Shown one piece after another: positions 26,468-36,495 of a DNA stretch of 64,000 nucleotides. The position numbers and the translations under genes are program-made. Source of the stretch: Verrucomicrobiota bacterium (GTDB lineage: Bacteria > Verrucomicrobiota > Verrucomicrobiia > Limisphaerales > J093). The notes beneath the pieces were generated by a model that worked only from the letters and a program-made list of their open reading frames with translations, was not told where the DNA came from and did no database searches. How positions within the stretch are numbered: the stretch's first letter is position 1; each line of letters starts with the position of its first letter. The DNA lies in assembly GCA_022710935.1 (NCBI GenBank), contig JAKLFY010000003.1, positions 100,603-164,602 on the forward strand. The letters are read 5' to 3'.

Positions 26468-27739
26468 ATGTCTCGGCTGCCATTCGAGTTCATGCTGGCC
26501 CTCCGATACCTGCGTCCCAAACGCACCTTTGTGTCGGCGATCACCCTGATTTCCATCGTCGGGGTCCTGCTTGGCGTGGCGGTCCTCATCATCGTCATCG
26601 CGGTCATGAGCGGGTTCGACCAACAGCTCCGCGAGAAGATTCTCGGGTTCAACGCGCACCTCCGCATCGAGGATTCCGATGTGCCGTTGCGCGACTACGA
26701 GCGCCTGATGGAGATCGTGGCCGCGCACCCGTTCGTGCGAGGGGTCGCCCCGTACGTCGAAGGGCAGGTCATGATCAAGACCCAGCCCGAGGTGGGCAGC
26801 CCCCGTTACATCGTCCCGCTCGTCCGCGGGGTCGATCCGCGCTTCGAGCCGAGAATCAGCCGGCTCTTGGACAGCCTTTGGGCGGGAACCAACGATTTGC
26901 GCGGATACAGTCTCCTTGCCGGACGCCAACTGGCCGCCAACCTCGGACTGCGCGTGGGCGATACGGTGGCCATCTACGCCGTGCGCCAGTTCGAGAAATG
27001 GGACTCGGCGCGCAAACAGGGGGAGGAGGAGGCGCCCGTCGCCGAGGACTACACGGTGCGCGGCATCTTCGAAGTGGGATTCCACGAGTTCGATTACGCT
27101 TACCTGGTGACATCGCTGGCCAACGCGCAGGACTTTTTCGATCTTCAAAATGAAGCGCACGGACTCATGGTCGCCCTGCGGGATCCCGACCAGGCGGCCC
27201 TGGTCAAAGCCGAGCTGCTGGCCGATCTCGGCGGCCGATACGGGATTCGCACCTGGATGGAAGAGAACTCGACCATCCTCGAGGCGCTGGTGGTGGAAAA
27301 GCAGATGATGTTCTACCTCCTGTTCTTCATCACCATTGTGGCCGCGTTCGGCATCTGCAGCGGCCTCATCACGTTCGTGGTCCAAAAGACGCGCGAGATC
27401 GGGACCCTCAAGGCCATCGGCGCCAGCGCCGGCCAGGTCATGGCGCTGTTCCTGGGCCAAAGCCTGGTCGTGGGCGTTCTCGGCGTGACGGCCGGTCTCG
27501 GTCTCGGGCTGCTGGCGGTGGCTTACCGCAATGACTTCCTCTTCTTTATGCGCCGGGTCACCGGGTTCGATCTCTTCCCCGCCCAGATCTACTACTTCAA
27601 CGAACTGCCGGCCCTTGTCCTGCCGCAGGACCTCGCCGTGATTTGCGGCGGGTCCCTGGTCATCTGCGTGCTGGCGGGGTTGATCCCAGCCTGGAATGCC
27701 GGCCGGCTCAAGCCGGTCGAGGCCCTTCGCCATGAGTAA
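26468..27739 (+). CDS. LolC/LolE-type lipoprotein-releasing ABC permease
   Basis: The N-terminus FEFMLALRYLRPKRTFVSAI leads into a membrane segment (LISIVGVLLGVAVLIIVIAVMSGF). A MacB-like periplasmic domain follows, then three C-terminal membrane segments (LLFFITIVAAFGICSGLI and others) with the TREIGTLKAIGAS loop. Length (423) is normal for LolC/E. Its stop overlaps the start of the ATPase gene by 8 bases. With that ATPase it should extract lipoproteins from the inner membrane for the outer membrane. LolC versus LolE cannot be told apart here; one gene may serve both. Confidence 0.9.
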   Translation: MSRLPFEFMLALRYLRPKRTFVSAITLISIVGVLLGVAVLIIVIAVMSGFDQQLREKILGFNAHLRIEDSDVPLRDYERLMEIVAAHPFVRGVAPYVEGQVMIKTQPEVGSPRYIVPLVRGVDPRFEPRISRLLDSLWAGTNDLRGYSLLAGRQLAANLGLRVGDTVAIYAVRQFEKWDSARKQGEEEAPVAEDYTVRGIFEVGFHEFDYAYLVTSLANAQDFFDLQNEAHGLMVALRDPDQAALVKAELLADLGGRYGIRTWMEENSTILEALVVEKQMMFYLLFFITIVAAFGICSGLITFVVQKTREIGTLKAIGASAGQVMALFLGQSLVVGVLGVTAGLGLGLLAVAYRNDFLFFMRRVTGFDLFPAQIYYFNELPALVLPQDLAVICGGSLVICVLAGLIPAWNAGRLKPVEALRHE

Positions 27740-28436
27740 TGATGATCCTCGATCCTCGAGCGCCGCGCTGGTGGTCGGACGCGATTTGCACAAGGCGTAC
27801 CGGATGGGGCCGCGGGCCGTCGAGGTCCTCCGGGGCGTGAGCCTCGAAGTCCCCCGCGGGGCCTTCCTGGCGTTGCGCGGAGCCTCCGGAGCCGGGAAAA
27901 GCACTCTGCTCCATTTGCTGGGCGGATTGGACACACCCACCGCGGGCGAAGTGGTGGTGGATGGACGCAGCCTCGCCGTGATGTCAGGCAAAGAGCTGGC
28001 GGTCTTCAGGAATCGCCGGATCGGATTCGTCTTCCAGGCCTACCACCTGTTGCCCGAATTGGACGCCCTCGAAAACGTCAGCCTTCCGGCGCGCATCGGA
28101 CGCGTTCCCGCGCCTGAGGCCTGCCGCCGTGCCGCCCAGTTGCTCCGGCGTGTCGGCCTCGAGCATCGCCTGGACCATCGGCCGAGCGAATTGTCCGGGG
28201 GCGAACAACAGCGCGTGGCCATCGCCCGCGCCCTGGTCAACGCGCCGGACTTGATCCTGGCCGACGAGCCGACTGGGAACCTGGACACGCACACCGGCGA
28301 CGGGATCATCGACCTGCTCTGCGATCTGCAGGCCGAGCACCAGGCGACCCTCCTCATCGCCACCCACGACACCCGCGTCGCCGCCCGCGTGCCGCACGCG
28401 CTCGAGCTCGAGGACGGGCGGCTGATATCGCGTTGA
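27732..28436 (+). CDS. lolD: LolD-type ABC transporter ATPase
   Basis: Walker A GASGAGKSTLLHLLGGLD, Q-loop FVFQAYHLLPELDALENV, signature LSGGEQQRVAIARAL, Walker B LILADEPTGNLD and switch ATHDTRVAAR are all present. The length (234) and the LPELDALENV wording match LolD. ATGAGTAA overlap with the permease gene shows translational coupling. It supplies ATP energy for lipoprotein release. Confidence 0.9.
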   Translation: MSNDDPRSSSAALVVGRDLHKAYRMGPRAVEVLRGVSLEVPRGAFLALRGASGAGKSTLLHLLGGLDTPTAGEVVVDGRSLAVMSGKELAVFRNRRIGFVFQAYHLLPELDALENVSLPARIGRVPAPEACRRAAQLLRRVGLEHRLDHRPSELSGGEQQRVAIARALVNAPDLILADEPTGNLDTHTGDGIIDLLCDLQAEHQATLLIATHDTRVAARVPHALELEDGRLISR

Positions 28437-28501
28437 TCGAGGCTCGAGCCGTGCCGAAGCGCCCCCCCCGCTCGGTGCATCGGGTTGTTGTCGGTGTTCT
28501 G

Positions 28502-28575
28502 TCGCCCGGTGAGGGCACCGGGCCTACAGCGGATGGAGAGTGTCGGTGCAGGCCGCGTGCCCCGACGCGGCGCAA
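28502..28575. repeat. Repeat C pair (REP-like, inverted)
   Basis: Two palindromes face each other: CCCGGTG-AGGG-CACCGGG at 28502-28527 and GCCGCGTG-CCCC-GACGCGGCGC at 28549-28575. The second matches 41078-41105, and the first is its inverse relative (CTGTAGGCCCGGTGCCCTCA on the minus strand). The arrangement resembles a BIME. It occupies the 274-bp gap between the LolD and prepilin genes. Confidence 0.6.
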
Positions 28576-28710
28576 ACTCGATTCCCACCGACAACCTCCA
28601 GATGCACTGCCCCCGCTGTGCCGGCAAATGCACACTTGTTTGCCGCCGTCCGGGCGGCGTATGCTTGGCGAACAGGCAAGAATCCTGCTGTTGAGACTGA
28701 GCATACGATT

Positions 28711-29556
28711 ATGACAAACATGGATTGGCCCTTCGCATCGACCCGACCCGCGGCCACACACCGCGCCCGAGCCGGCTTCACCCTGATCGAGTTGCTCGTG
28801 GTGATCGCTATCATCGCAATTCTCGCGTCGATGCTCCTGCCGGCGCTCTCCCGCGCCAAGGCAAAAGCCACCGCGATTTCGTGCGCGAACAATCTGAAAC
28901 AGTTGAGCGTGATCTGGACGATGTATTCCGGCGACAACAACGAAGCCCTGGTTCTCAATGGCAGCGGCACCGAGACCACGGTTCCGCTCACCTGGGTCGG
29001 CGGCAGCTTCGCGAGCGTCGAGTCCGACATGACCAATATCTTCAAGCTGATCGATCCCAAGTTCTCGCTCTTTGGACCCTATCTGCGCTCGACCGACATC
29101 TATCGCTGCCCCAGCGACAAAACCCTCGAACAGGTCGGCAACAAGAAAGTGCCCGTTGTCCGCAGTTACGGCATGAACTCATTCGTCGGATGGAAGGGAC
29201 CCGCCTACCGGGACAATCCCCCATCGGGATACAAGCTGTACACGCGGAGTGGCGACTTCACCGAAGCCGGCCCTTCGGAGATCTTTGTTTTCTCCGAAAT
29301 CCACCATGACAGCATCTGCCGTCCGTTCTTTGGCATGATCATGGATCGACCGGCCTTCTACCACATCCCGGCCAATTACCACAAACCATCGAGCACGTTC
29401 GCATTCGCGGACGCGCACGTGGAGATCCACAAGTGGGTCGATCCGCGGACCTACAACCCGCCCAGGGGATTGAGCTGGCATTCCCACGATTACCCCGTGC
29501 CCAACAGCCGGGATGCCGTCTGGCTCCAGCAGCACGCGTCCGTGCGCATCCGCTAG
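28711..29556 (+). CDS. Prepilin-like protein with type IV leader (DUF1559-like)
   Basis: The leader [21 protein letters not shown] ends in the Phe +1 / Glu +5 arrangement used by prepilin peptidase. It is followed by [20 protein letters not shown] and [18 protein letters not shown]. The globular C-terminal part has [12 protein letters not shown] and [17 protein letters not shown]. Verrucomicrobia and Planctomycetes encode dozens of such proteins of unknown partner, probably surface or secretion pseudopilins. The TAG stop is supplied by the first bases of repeat B copy 2. Confidence 0.85.
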   Translation: MTNMDWPFASTRPAATHRARAGFTLIELLVVIAIIAILASMLLPALSRAKAKATAISCANNLKQLSVIWTMYSGDNNEALVLNGSGTETTVPLTWVGGSFASVESDMTNIFKLIDPKFSLFGPYLRSTDIYRCPSDKTLEQVGNKKVPVVRSYGMNSFVGWKGPAYRDNPPSGYKLYTRSGDFTEAGPSEIFVFSEIHHDSICRPFFGMIMDRPAFYHIPANYHKPSSTFAFADAHVEIHKWVDPRTYNPPRGLSWHSHDYPVPNSRDAVWLQQHASVRIR

Positions 29557-29626
29557 CCCGCATTGGTCCGCGGTTCGGGGTCTTCGGCTTCGCGCTGGTG
29601 AGGACTCCGTGAAACATGCGGGCCAG
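29553..29626 (+). repeat. Repeat B copy 2 (74-bp element)
   Basis: Starts CTAGCCCGCATTGGTCCGC and ends GTGAAACATGCGGGCCAG; exactly 74 bp. One end pair (A against C) is mismatched. The TAG in CTAG is the stop codon of the prepilin gene. A small membrane-protein gene starts 10 bp after the element. Confidence 0.75.
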
Positions 29627-29635
29627 GAATCGCTC

Positions 29636-29803
29636 ATGTCGAGATCGCGCAGAAGCCAGGGCGATCACCGGTATTACCTCCTGCCAGGGATGGGCCGGAG
29701 CAATCGGCGTCATCGCCGCCGGATCCTCCTTGTCGCGATTGTCGTGGGAATCTGCGGCTCCGCACTCTTTGGTGCGCTGCTCTATTGGGTGCATGGGCGA
29801 TGA
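29636..29803 (+). CDS. Small single-pass membrane protein
   Basis: The 55-residue frame has a basic N-terminus (SRSRRSQGDHRYYLLPG, then SNRRHRRRI) and one strong membrane segment (LLVAIVVGICGSALFGALLYWV) near the C-terminus. This gives an N-in topology by the positive-inside rule. No family is recognised. It starts directly after repeat B. A gap of 171 bp with no gene follows before rpoZ. Confidence 0.4.
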   Translation: MSRSRRSQGDHRYYLLPGMGRSNRRHRRRILLVAIVVGICGSALFGALLYWVHGR

Positions 29804-29974
29804 TCCCGTTTTTTCGTTTTTTCTTAGGCCATAAATTCCAGTTGCCAAGGTCGCGGAAAGCCGTACATTAAGTGTTCTGTTTTCGACCGACCCCCGTCGG
29901 CGTGGCGGCGGAGCCACGGAAAGCGCCGCGTCGGCGCCGGCCGGTGGGGAAAAGAACCCAAAAGGAAGACTGCC

Positions 29975-30229
29975 TTGAACGCGGACTACTGCCGGAAAGC
30001 CCTGGAAAAAGTCGGCAACCCGAACACTCTGGTCAATCTGCTGTCGAAGCGCGTGCGCCAGCTCAACTCGGCGGGCGGCGCCGGCACGCGGCCTTTGGTC
30101 ACGGATGCGGGCAATCTCGGGGCCGCCGACATCGCCCTGAGGGAGATCATCGAAGACAAGATCACCTTCGAGGCTGTGCCCGAGGCGCCCGCCCCCGAGG
30201 TGCACTTGAAGCGCAAGCGCCGCGGCTAG
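29975..30229 (+). CDS. rpoZ: RNA polymerase omega subunit
   Basis: The 84-residue protein carries NPNTLVNLLSKRVRQLN, TRPLVTDAGNLGAADIALREIIEDKI and a basic tail. This matches the omega subunit that helps fold the beta' subunit. The position 10 bp before smpB and the same orientation suggest an operon. The substitution of the usual F..V..A..R core by L..L..R follows the Verrucomicrobial type. Confidence 0.8.
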   Translation: MNADYCRKALEKVGNPNTLVNLLSKRVRQLNSAGGAGTRPLVTDAGNLGAADIALREIIEDKITFEAVPEAPAPEVHLKRKRRG

Positions 30230-30239
30230 GCTTCGGCCT

Positions 30240-30695
30240 ATGGCCGACATCGTGACCAACTCGAAGGCCCGGCGCGATTACCACATCATCGAGACATTCG
30301 AGGCGGGCATCGTGCTGCGCGGCACCGAGGTGAAGTCGCTCCGCGCCGGCAAAGGCCAGATCGCCGATGCCTTCGCCCGCGTCGATCGCGGCGAAGCGTT
30401 TCTCCATAACGCGCACATCGACGAATACGCGCAGGGCAATCGCCAGAACCACGTCCCCGCGGCGGCGCGCAAACTCCTGCTTCACCGCTCGGAGATTCGC
30501 AAGCTGGAGGCCTACGCCGAGGTCAAGGGACACGCCCTTGTGCCGCTCTCGTTTTACTGGAAGAACGGGCGCGTCAAAGTGTCGCTCGCCGTTGGCCGCG
30601 GCAAGCAGGAATTCGACAAGCGCGACGACCTCAAGCGGCGCGAATCCGATCGCGAGCTCAAGCAAATCACCATGCACCGCCTCAAGGGGCGGTGA
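30240..30695 (+). CDS. smpB: SsrA-binding protein
   Basis: The sequence MADIVTNSKARRDYHIIETF, EAGIVLRGTEVKSLRAGKGQ, DAFARVDRGEAFLHNAHIDEY and a C-terminal helix region KRDDLKRRESDRELKQITMH is complete SmpB (151 residues). SmpB carries tmRNA to stalled ribosomes. A tmRNA gene is not visible in the window. It follows rpoZ at 10 bp and converges with a prepilin gene. Confidence 0.92.
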   Translation: MADIVTNSKARRDYHIIETFEAGIVLRGTEVKSLRAGKGQIADAFARVDRGEAFLHNAHIDEYAQGNRQNHVPAAARKLLLHRSEIRKLEAYAEVKGHALVPLSFYWKNGRVKVSLAVGRGKQEFDKRDDLKRRESDRELKQITMHRLKGR

Positions 30696-30724
30696 TTCGC
30701 ATCCGTGGTGATCCGCGGGCGTTC

Positions 30725-31564
30725 TCACCTCGGACGGCTTCCCGGCGGCACGTACGTCTTGTGCCAATAGAACTGCCAGAGCCGATCCAACTTCGCGGTC
30801 TCGACATGGCCGTCCATGCACGACATGGCGACCGCGCCGGGCAACGGTTCGCCCGGTTTCATGCTCTTCGGGGCGGCGCGTGGGCTGGCGATGCTGTGGC
30901 GCGCGATGCAGTAGCGGCCCATCCCGCCCGCCGGACCGTCTCCCTCGTAGAGGTTTCGCGCCGGCGGATCGGTTGGATCGGGCCAGGCGTCGACCCACAT
31001 GGCGTCGCCCACAAAAGGGGTCAGGGCCGGCATCGCGATCTCCGCCTCGCGCGCCAGCACCTTGGTTTGCTCGAACCCAAGATCGTAATAGAGCCAGCCG
31101 TTGTATGAGTAGCTTCCCTGGTAGCCGAGGTTTGCGTTCGTGCGCCAAATCCACGTCTCGTCCGCGGTGCCATAATCGGCGTTGAGCGGATTCCGACTGA
31201 TGCGCCGGCGCGGTTCCGGCGCGGTGGGACAGTAGCGGATGAAGTGCGCTTGCCCCTGGTAATCCATCAGCTTCGCCATCCAGAGGCTGTTGCCGAGATC
31301 GTAGGGCACCGAGCGGGTGTAATCGCCCACGTACATCGAATGGGCCAGGACCATCTGCTTGAGGTTGCTGGTGCACTTGACGTGCTGGGCCTTGGACTTG
31401 GCACGCGCCAAGGCCGGGAGCAACATCCCCGCCAGAATCGCGATGATCGCGATCACCACCAGCAATTCGATGAGCGTGAACGCCAACCGCCGGAAGCCGT
31501 GTTTGTCGGTCGTGTGCCCGGGTAGAGAAGTCCCGCTCAGGCGAGATGCGTGGCCGTTCCTCAT
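30725..31564 (-). CDS. Prepilin-like protein with type IV leader
   Basis: The leader [21 protein letters not shown], then [20 protein letters not shown] and [16 protein letters not shown], is the DUF1559-like pseudopilin pattern. The C-terminal half has [15 protein letters not shown] and [20 protein letters not shown], the usual DGH motif. The ATG at 31564 was chosen because upstream codons lack homology. It is separate from the other prepilin genes and has no secretion genes beside it. Confidence 0.85.
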   Translation of the reverse strand: MRNGHASRLSGTSLPGHTTDKHGFRRLAFTLIELLVVIAIIAILAGMLLPALARAKSKAQHVKCTSNLKQMVLAHSMYVGDYTRSVPYDLGNSLWMAKLMDYQGQAHFIRYCPTAPEPRRRISRNPLNADYGTADETWIWRTNANLGYQGSYSYNGWLYYDLGFEQTKVLAREAEIAMPALTPFVGDAMWVDAWPDPTDPPARNLYEGDGPAGGMGRYCIARHSIASPRAAPKSMKPGEPLPGAVAMSCMDGHVETAKLDRLWQFYWHKTYVPPGSRPR

Positions 31565-31740
31565 AGCATGGTCCTCACGTGTTGTCCGCCGCAGGCACTG
31601 GTTCTCAATGCCCGTGACGCAACTATCATTCCCACGGCGCACCGCCGCCCGCAAGCGTGGAATCCATCCGCGCCGGATCGACCCGCAAAAACAATGGACC
31701 GCGGTATGGTCGAAGGCACAGAATGCTCGCGCAACCGAGC

Positions 31741-33156
31741 ATGAAACGTCTTTCCCTCTCCTCACTCCTGGCCGGCGGCGTCCTGGCCGGCCTGTTGAGC
31801 GCGGCGCACGCCGCCTCTCGCCCCAATCTGATCTGGGTCATGGCCGATGACCTCGGCTACGGCGAGTTGGGGTGTTACGGACAGAAGGTGATCCGGACGC
31901 CCCGACTCGATCGGATGGCCGCCCAGGGGATGCGCTTCACGCGGTTCTACGCTGGCGCGACCGTCTGCGCGCCGTCGCGTTCGGTGCTGATGACGGGACA
32001 ACACCATGGACACACGCGCGTCCGCGGCAACGCCGGACGGAACAATCCCCTGGCCCAGGCCTTGCGCGCCGAGGACCGCACCGTCGCCCACATGTTGCGG
32101 GACGCGGGATACGCGACCGCTCTGATTGGAAAGTGGGGTCTAGGCGACGTGGGAGCGGCCGAGTGCGGGCTGCCGCTCAGGCAGGGATTCGATTACTTTT
32201 TTGGGTATCTGAACCAGCGCCATGCGCACAATCACTTCCCGGCATTTCTCTGGCGCAACGAGGAGCGTGTGCCGCTGCCGAACGTCGTCACGGCCGTCGG
32301 CGACGATGGCGCCGGCTATGCCGCCGACGGAATCCTGTATGCCGACGATCTCTTCGCCGATCAAGCGCTCGAGTTCGTCTCGAACCATCAGCACGAGCCG
32401 TTCTTTCTCTATTGGAGCCTGGTGACGCCGCATGCCAACAACGAGCGCAATCAAGCACTCAAAGACGGCGCGCATGTTCCCGACTACGGCCCCTATGCCG
32501 GAGAGGATTGGCCCAAACCGGATCGGGGCCACGCCGCGATGATCACCCGCCTGGACAGCTATGTCGGCCGCTTGCTCGACCACCTCGAACTGCTCGATCT
32601 GGACCGAAAGACGCTCGTTCTTTTCACCAGCGACAACGGCCCGCACAACGAAAGCAGCCACACCCTGGCCCGGTTCAATCCCTCGGGCCCCTTCAGCGGC
32701 ATCAAGCGCAGTCTCACCGACGGCGGCATCCGAGTCCCGATGATCGCCTGGTGCCCTGGCCTCGTCCCGGCCGGCGCCGTGTCCGGTCATGTCGGCTATT
32801 TCGGCGACTGGTTCGCAACGGCGGCGGAACTGGCCGGGGCGCCAAGCCCGGAGGGGCTGGACTCGATCAGTTTTGCGCCCACACTGCTGGGCCGCTTGGC
32901 GGAGCAGAAGGCACACGAGTTCCTGTACTGGGAGTTTCATGAAGGCGGCTTTCAGCAGGCCGCCCTGTATCAGGGGCGGTGGAAAGGGTTGCGGCGCGGC
33001 GGCCCGGACGCGCCCATCCGCCTGCATGATTTGCAGCACGACACGGCCGAAAGGAGGAACGTGGCGGCGGCCCACCCGGAAATCACAACGAGGCTCGATG
33101 CCTTTCTGAAGACTGCGCGATCGGATTCCCCTGACTGGGTGCCAAGCGTTCGATAG
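31741..33156 (+). CDS. Secreted sulfatase (arylsulfatase A-like)
   Basis: A signal peptide ([19 protein letters not shown]) is followed by [20 protein letters not shown] with metal-binding aspartates. The sulfatase signature [17 protein letters not shown] has its cysteine set to become formylglycine. IGKWGLGDV and [12 protein letters not shown] complete the active site. Length (471) is typical. It removes sulfate from algal or host glycans, or another sulfate ester. A formylglycine-generating enzyme must act from elsewhere; only a SUMF1-domain relic is seen at 53.7 kb. Verrucomicrobia often carry many such genes. Confidence 0.9.
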   Translation: MKRLSLSSLLAGGVLAGLLSAAHAASRPNLIWVMADDLGYGELGCYGQKVIRTPRLDRMAAQGMRFTRFYAGATVCAPSRSVLMTGQHHGHTRVRGNAGRNNPLAQALRAEDRTVAHMLRDAGYATALIGKWGLGDVGAAECGLPLRQGFDYFFGYLNQRHAHNHFPAFLWRNEERVPLPNVVTAVGDDGAGYAADGILYADDLFADQALEFVSNHQHEPFFLYWSLVTPHANNERNQALKDGAHVPDYGPYAGEDWPKPDRGHAAMITRLDSYVGRLLDHLELLDLDRKTLVLFTSDNGPHNESSHTLARFNPSGPFSGIKRSLTDGGIRVPMIAWCPGLVPAGAVSGHVGYFGDWFATAAELAGAPSPEGLDSISFAPTLLGRLAEQKAHEFLYWEFHEGGFQQAALYQGRWKGLRRGGPDAPIRLHDLQHDTAERRNVAAAHPEITTRLDAFLKTARSDSPDWVPSVR

Positions 33157-33293
33157 GTTGTGGCGAGGTTTGGCCAGCCCCGGACGGCTTGAGGTCGACG
33201 CAGGTGGGTATTTCTCCGAAGTGATAGGATTTGGGTGGATTGGGCTGGATGCCGGCCTTAGGCTCTTCCGAGTGACTCTATCGAAAGACTGAC

Positions 33294-34469
33294 ATGCACG
33301 CGCGACTGATCACCGACAGCATCTCCTGGGTGGGGGCAATCGATTGGGACCGTCGGCTCTTTGACGACCTGATCCCGCTGCCCGACGGCACGACCTACAA
33401 TGCGTACCTGGTGCGGGGGGCGGAGAAGACCGCGCTCCTTGATGCGGTCGACCCCGCCATGCTCGACACCCTGCTTGCCCGCCTCCGGAACGCAGGTGTC
33501 GAGAAGATCGATTACGTCGTCTCGCACCACACCGAGCAGGACCACTCGGGCGGCATCCCGCGCATCCTCGCCCAGTACCCCGAGGCGCGGGTGCTTGCGA
33601 GCGACAAGGCCAAAGGACTGCTCACCGATCATCTGGGTCTTTCCGAGGACCGGCTGCGCGTGGTGGAGAACGGCGAAACGATCGGTCTCGGGGGCCTGAC
33701 TCTCGAGTTCATCTACTTCCCATGGGTTCACTGGCCCGAGACGATGCTGACATGGCTGCCGGAGCGGCGCGTTCTTTTCACGTGCGACCTGTTCGGTTCG
33801 CATCTGGCGACCAGCGATGTTCTCGCCCACGGCGACCCGCGGATCCTCCCCGCCGCGAAACGTTACTATGCCGAGATCATGATGCCGTTCCGCGGCTTCA
33901 TCGAGAAGAACCTGGACCGCGTGACCGCGCTCGATCCCGCGATGATCGCGCCGAGCCACGGGCCGGTGTACGACGCGCCCGGCCTGATACTCGATGCCTA
34001 TCGGGATTGGGTGTCGGGACCGCCGAAGAACCTGGTGCTTCTGCCCTACATCTCGATGCACGGCTCGACACGAATACTCGTCGAGCATTTCGTCGACGCC
34101 TGCGCGCGGCGCAACGTGCCCGTCGAGCAACTCAATCTCGTCGATGCCGACGTCGGGAAGCTGGCGGTGCTGATGGTGGACGCCGCGACGATCGTGCTCG
34201 GGACCCCCACCGTTCTGGGCGGGCCGCACCCGCGCGTGGCTTACGCCGCACTCCTGGCCAACCTGCTCAAGCCCAAAGCCCGCCACCTCTCGGTCATCGG
34301 CTCCCTGGGGTGGGGCGGCAAGGCGGTCGAGCAACTCGCCGCGGCGGTCTCGAGCCTCAAGCTCGAATTGCTCCCGCCCGTGCTGTGCAAGGGGCTGCCC
34401 AAGCCCCCCGACATCGAGGCTGTGGAAGCCCTCGCCCAGGCCATTGCGGACAAGCACGCCGGGCTCTGA
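33294..34469 (+). CDS. Flavodiiron protein (FprA family A-type flavoprotein)
   Basis: The beta-lactamase-like domain carries SHHTEQDHSGG (iron ligands H, E, D, H), FPWVHWPETM, FTCDLFGSHLA (ligand D) and APSHGPVYD (ligand H). The C-terminal flavodoxin-like domain (LVLLPYISMHGSTRILVEHF, LGTPTVLGGPHPRVAYA) binds FMN. The 391-residue length matches class A. Family members reduce oxygen or nitric oxide, protecting strict or facultative anaerobes. No rubredoxin gene is adjacent. Confidence 0.88.
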   Translation: MHARLITDSISWVGAIDWDRRLFDDLIPLPDGTTYNAYLVRGAEKTALLDAVDPAMLDTLLARLRNAGVEKIDYVVSHHTEQDHSGGIPRILAQYPEARVLASDKAKGLLTDHLGLSEDRLRVVENGETIGLGGLTLEFIYFPWVHWPETMLTWLPERRVLFTCDLFGSHLATSDVLAHGDPRILPAAKRYYAEIMMPFRGFIEKNLDRVTALDPAMIAPSHGPVYDAPGLILDAYRDWVSGPPKNLVLLPYISMHGSTRILVEHFVDACARRNVPVEQLNLVDADVGKLAVLMVDAATIVLGTPTVLGGPHPRVAYAALLANLLKPKARHLSVIGSLGWGGKAVEQLAAAVSSLKLELLPPVLCKGLPKPPDIEAVEALAQAIADKHAGL

Positions 34470-34543
34470 TCGGATGCCGGCCCGGAGATTCGGTGCCGGG
34501 ACAGGTTCAGGGGTTCCCAAGCCCTGCGCGCGTGGCTGGCCAG

Positions 34544-36409
34544 TCAGAGCGGCCAGACCAATAGAAGCATCGGGATGCTGATGGCAATCACCAGGATTTC
34601 GAGCGGCAGGCCCAGCCGCCAGTAATCGCCGAACCGAAAGCCGGACGGGCCCAGGATCAGGGTGTTGTTCTGGTGGCCGATCGGTGTGAGAAAGGCGCAT
34701 GAGGCGCCCAGCGCCACCGCCATCAGGAATGAATCGGGCCGCGCTTCAAGCTGCGTGGCCGTGCCGATGGCGATTGGACACATGACAGCCGCCGTGGCGG
34801 CGTTGTTCATGAAATCGGACAGGGTCATGGTGACCACCAGGATCAGCGTCAGAGCGAGGATGGCGTTGCCCTGCGCCACGTTTTGCAGCAGCAGCCGCGC
34901 GAGGGAATCGGCCGCGCCAGTCGAGGCCATTGCCCCCGCGACCGGCATCAAGGCGGCCAGCAACACAATCACGGGCCAGTCCACGGCCCCGTAAACCGTG
35001 CGCGGCGGCACGACACGAAACAGCAGCAACGCGAGCGCGCCCGCCGCAAAGGCGATCGCCGCGGGCATGAGTCCAAAGGCCGCGCCCGCGACCGCCGCGG
35101 CCATGATGACGGCGGCGGTGACGGCCTGCCGCTGGTTCGGAATGCGCAACTCGCGCTCGGCCAGCGGCACGCAGCCATACTCGTTCGCGAAGGAGATCAC
35201 CGCCGAGGGCGGCCCCTGCATCAGCAACACATCGCCGGCACGGAACCGCTCCGAGCGCAAGCGCCGCAGCGAGCGCTGGCCCTGCCGCGACAACGCCAGC
35301 AGATTAATCCCGAATCGCGTGCGCAATTGCAGGTCCGTGGCCGAACGGCTGATCAGATCCGACTCCGGACGCACGGCCAGTTCCATCAGGCCGATGTCGC
35401 CGCCGTCGGCGGCCTTGGTGTCGGGGTTCTTCTCCTGCGCCTGAGTCGCGCCTCTGCCGCCCGAGTCCGGAGCGGTGTCAGTCGCCTTTTCGGCACTCTC
35501 ATTCTTCGCCGCGGCGACCTTGACATCTTCGACCAGCTTGAGCCCGAGGCTCGACAGGAGGGTCGAGAGCGATTCGGGTTCGGCCTCGATGACCAGGATG
35601 TCATTCGCCCGCAGCACCCGTCCGGGGCTCGGCGCGGAGACGCGAAACTCATTGCGCACCATGCCGACCACCTGCGCATCCGCCTTCGCGAGCTCGCCGC
35701 CGATTCCCCGCAAGGTTTTCCCCACGGCCTTGCTCTCCTCGGGCACCCGGACCTCTGTCAGGTAGGCGCCAATCTCGAATCCTTCCGCGCCCGCCCGCTC
35801 GCGCGCGGGGACGAGCCGCCAGCCTACGAGCGCCACGAAAACCAATCCCGCGGCGGCCACTGCCAACCCGACCGGCGTGAAGTCGAACATGGCGAAGCTG
35901 CCCGAACCGGTCGAAGCGCGAAAGCCGGAGACAATCAGGTTGGGCGGCGTGCCGATCAGCGTGGTCATGCCCCCGAGGATCGAGCCAAACGCCAAAGGCA
36001 TCAGAACCCGGCCCGGCGTCAGTTTCTGTTTCGCGGCGATCTGGATGGCCACCGGCATGAGCAGGGCCAGGGCGCCGACGTTGTTCATGAACGCGGAAAG
36101 CAGGGCCCCCAAACCCGTGAGCGCTCCGATGGTCACGGTTGGCCCGGCCTTGGCCGGCAGCAAACGCCGCGTCACGGCGTCGACCGCTCCCGAAATCTGC
36201 AATCCCCGACTCAACACGAGCACGCACGCCACCGTGATCACCGCCGGATGGCCGAACCCGGCGAAGGCGTCCCCGCGCGGAACAAGCCCGGCGAAGACGC
36301 ATGCCAGGAGCGCCGCCATCGCCACCATGTCATGGCGCCAACGCCCCCACAGAAACAAGCCCACTGTGGCCGACAGAATGACTAGAATCTCGACCTGGTC
36401 CTGCGTCAT
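34544..36409 (-). CDS. SLC13 (DASS/ArsB-like) permease with two TrkA_C domains
   Basis: About 10 membrane segments are split by a 300-residue cytosolic insert. The insert contains RCK/TrkA_C-like pieces (GAYLTEVRVPEESKAVGKTL, ILVIEAEPESLSTLLSSLGL). It also has an unusual charged low-complexity linker (AKNESAEKATDTAPDSGGRG). The N-terminal pore motif GGMTTLIGTPPNLIVSG and the C-terminal DFMNNAATAAVMCPIAIGTA are the SLC13 signatures. The substrate is probably an anion such as sulfate, but not determined. It converges with the flavodiiron gene. Confidence 0.85.
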   Translation of the reverse strand: MTQDQVEILVILSATVGLFLWGRWRHDMVAMAALLACVFAGLVPRGDAFAGFGHPAVITVACVLVLSRGLQISGAVDAVTRRLLPAKAGPTVTIGALTGLGALLSAFMNNVGALALLMPVAIQIAAKQKLTPGRVLMPLAFGSILGGMTTLIGTPPNLIVSGFRASTGSGSFAMFDFTPVGLAVAAAGLVFVALVGWRLVPARERAGAEGFEIGAYLTEVRVPEESKAVGKTLRGIGGELAKADAQVVGMVRNEFRVSAPSPGRVLRANDILVIEAEPESLSTLLSSLGLKLVEDVKVAAAKNESAEKATDTAPDSGGRGATQAQEKNPDTKAADGGDIGLMELAVRPESDLISRSATDLQLRTRFGINLLALSRQGQRSLRRLRSERFRAGDVLLMQGPPSAVISFANEYGCVPLAERELRIPNQRQAVTAAVIMAAAVAGAAFGLMPAAIAFAAGALALLLFRVVPPRTVYGAVDWPVIVLLAALMPVAGAMASTGAADSLARLLLQNVAQGNAILALTLILVVTMTLSDFMNNAATAAVMCPIAIGTATQLEARPDSFLMAVALGASCAFLTPIGHQNNTLILGPSGFRFGDYWRLGLPLEILVIAISIPMLLLVWPL

Positions 36410-36495
36410 GGGAGAATCGATGATCTAACACCGCATGGCAGACATCTTGCGAAGTCTGACCACCCTGTGCGCTCACGGGCCATGAAAGACGCGGG

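Noticed and set aside
25685..27991. 768-codon version of the LOG gene
   Set aside because: The extra 540 codons are antisense to the lolC/E and lolD genes; the family begins at about 26365.
34470..34543. Terminator between the flavodiiron and SLC13 genes
   Set aside because: A short TGGCC/GGCCA stem exists but has no T-run on either strand.
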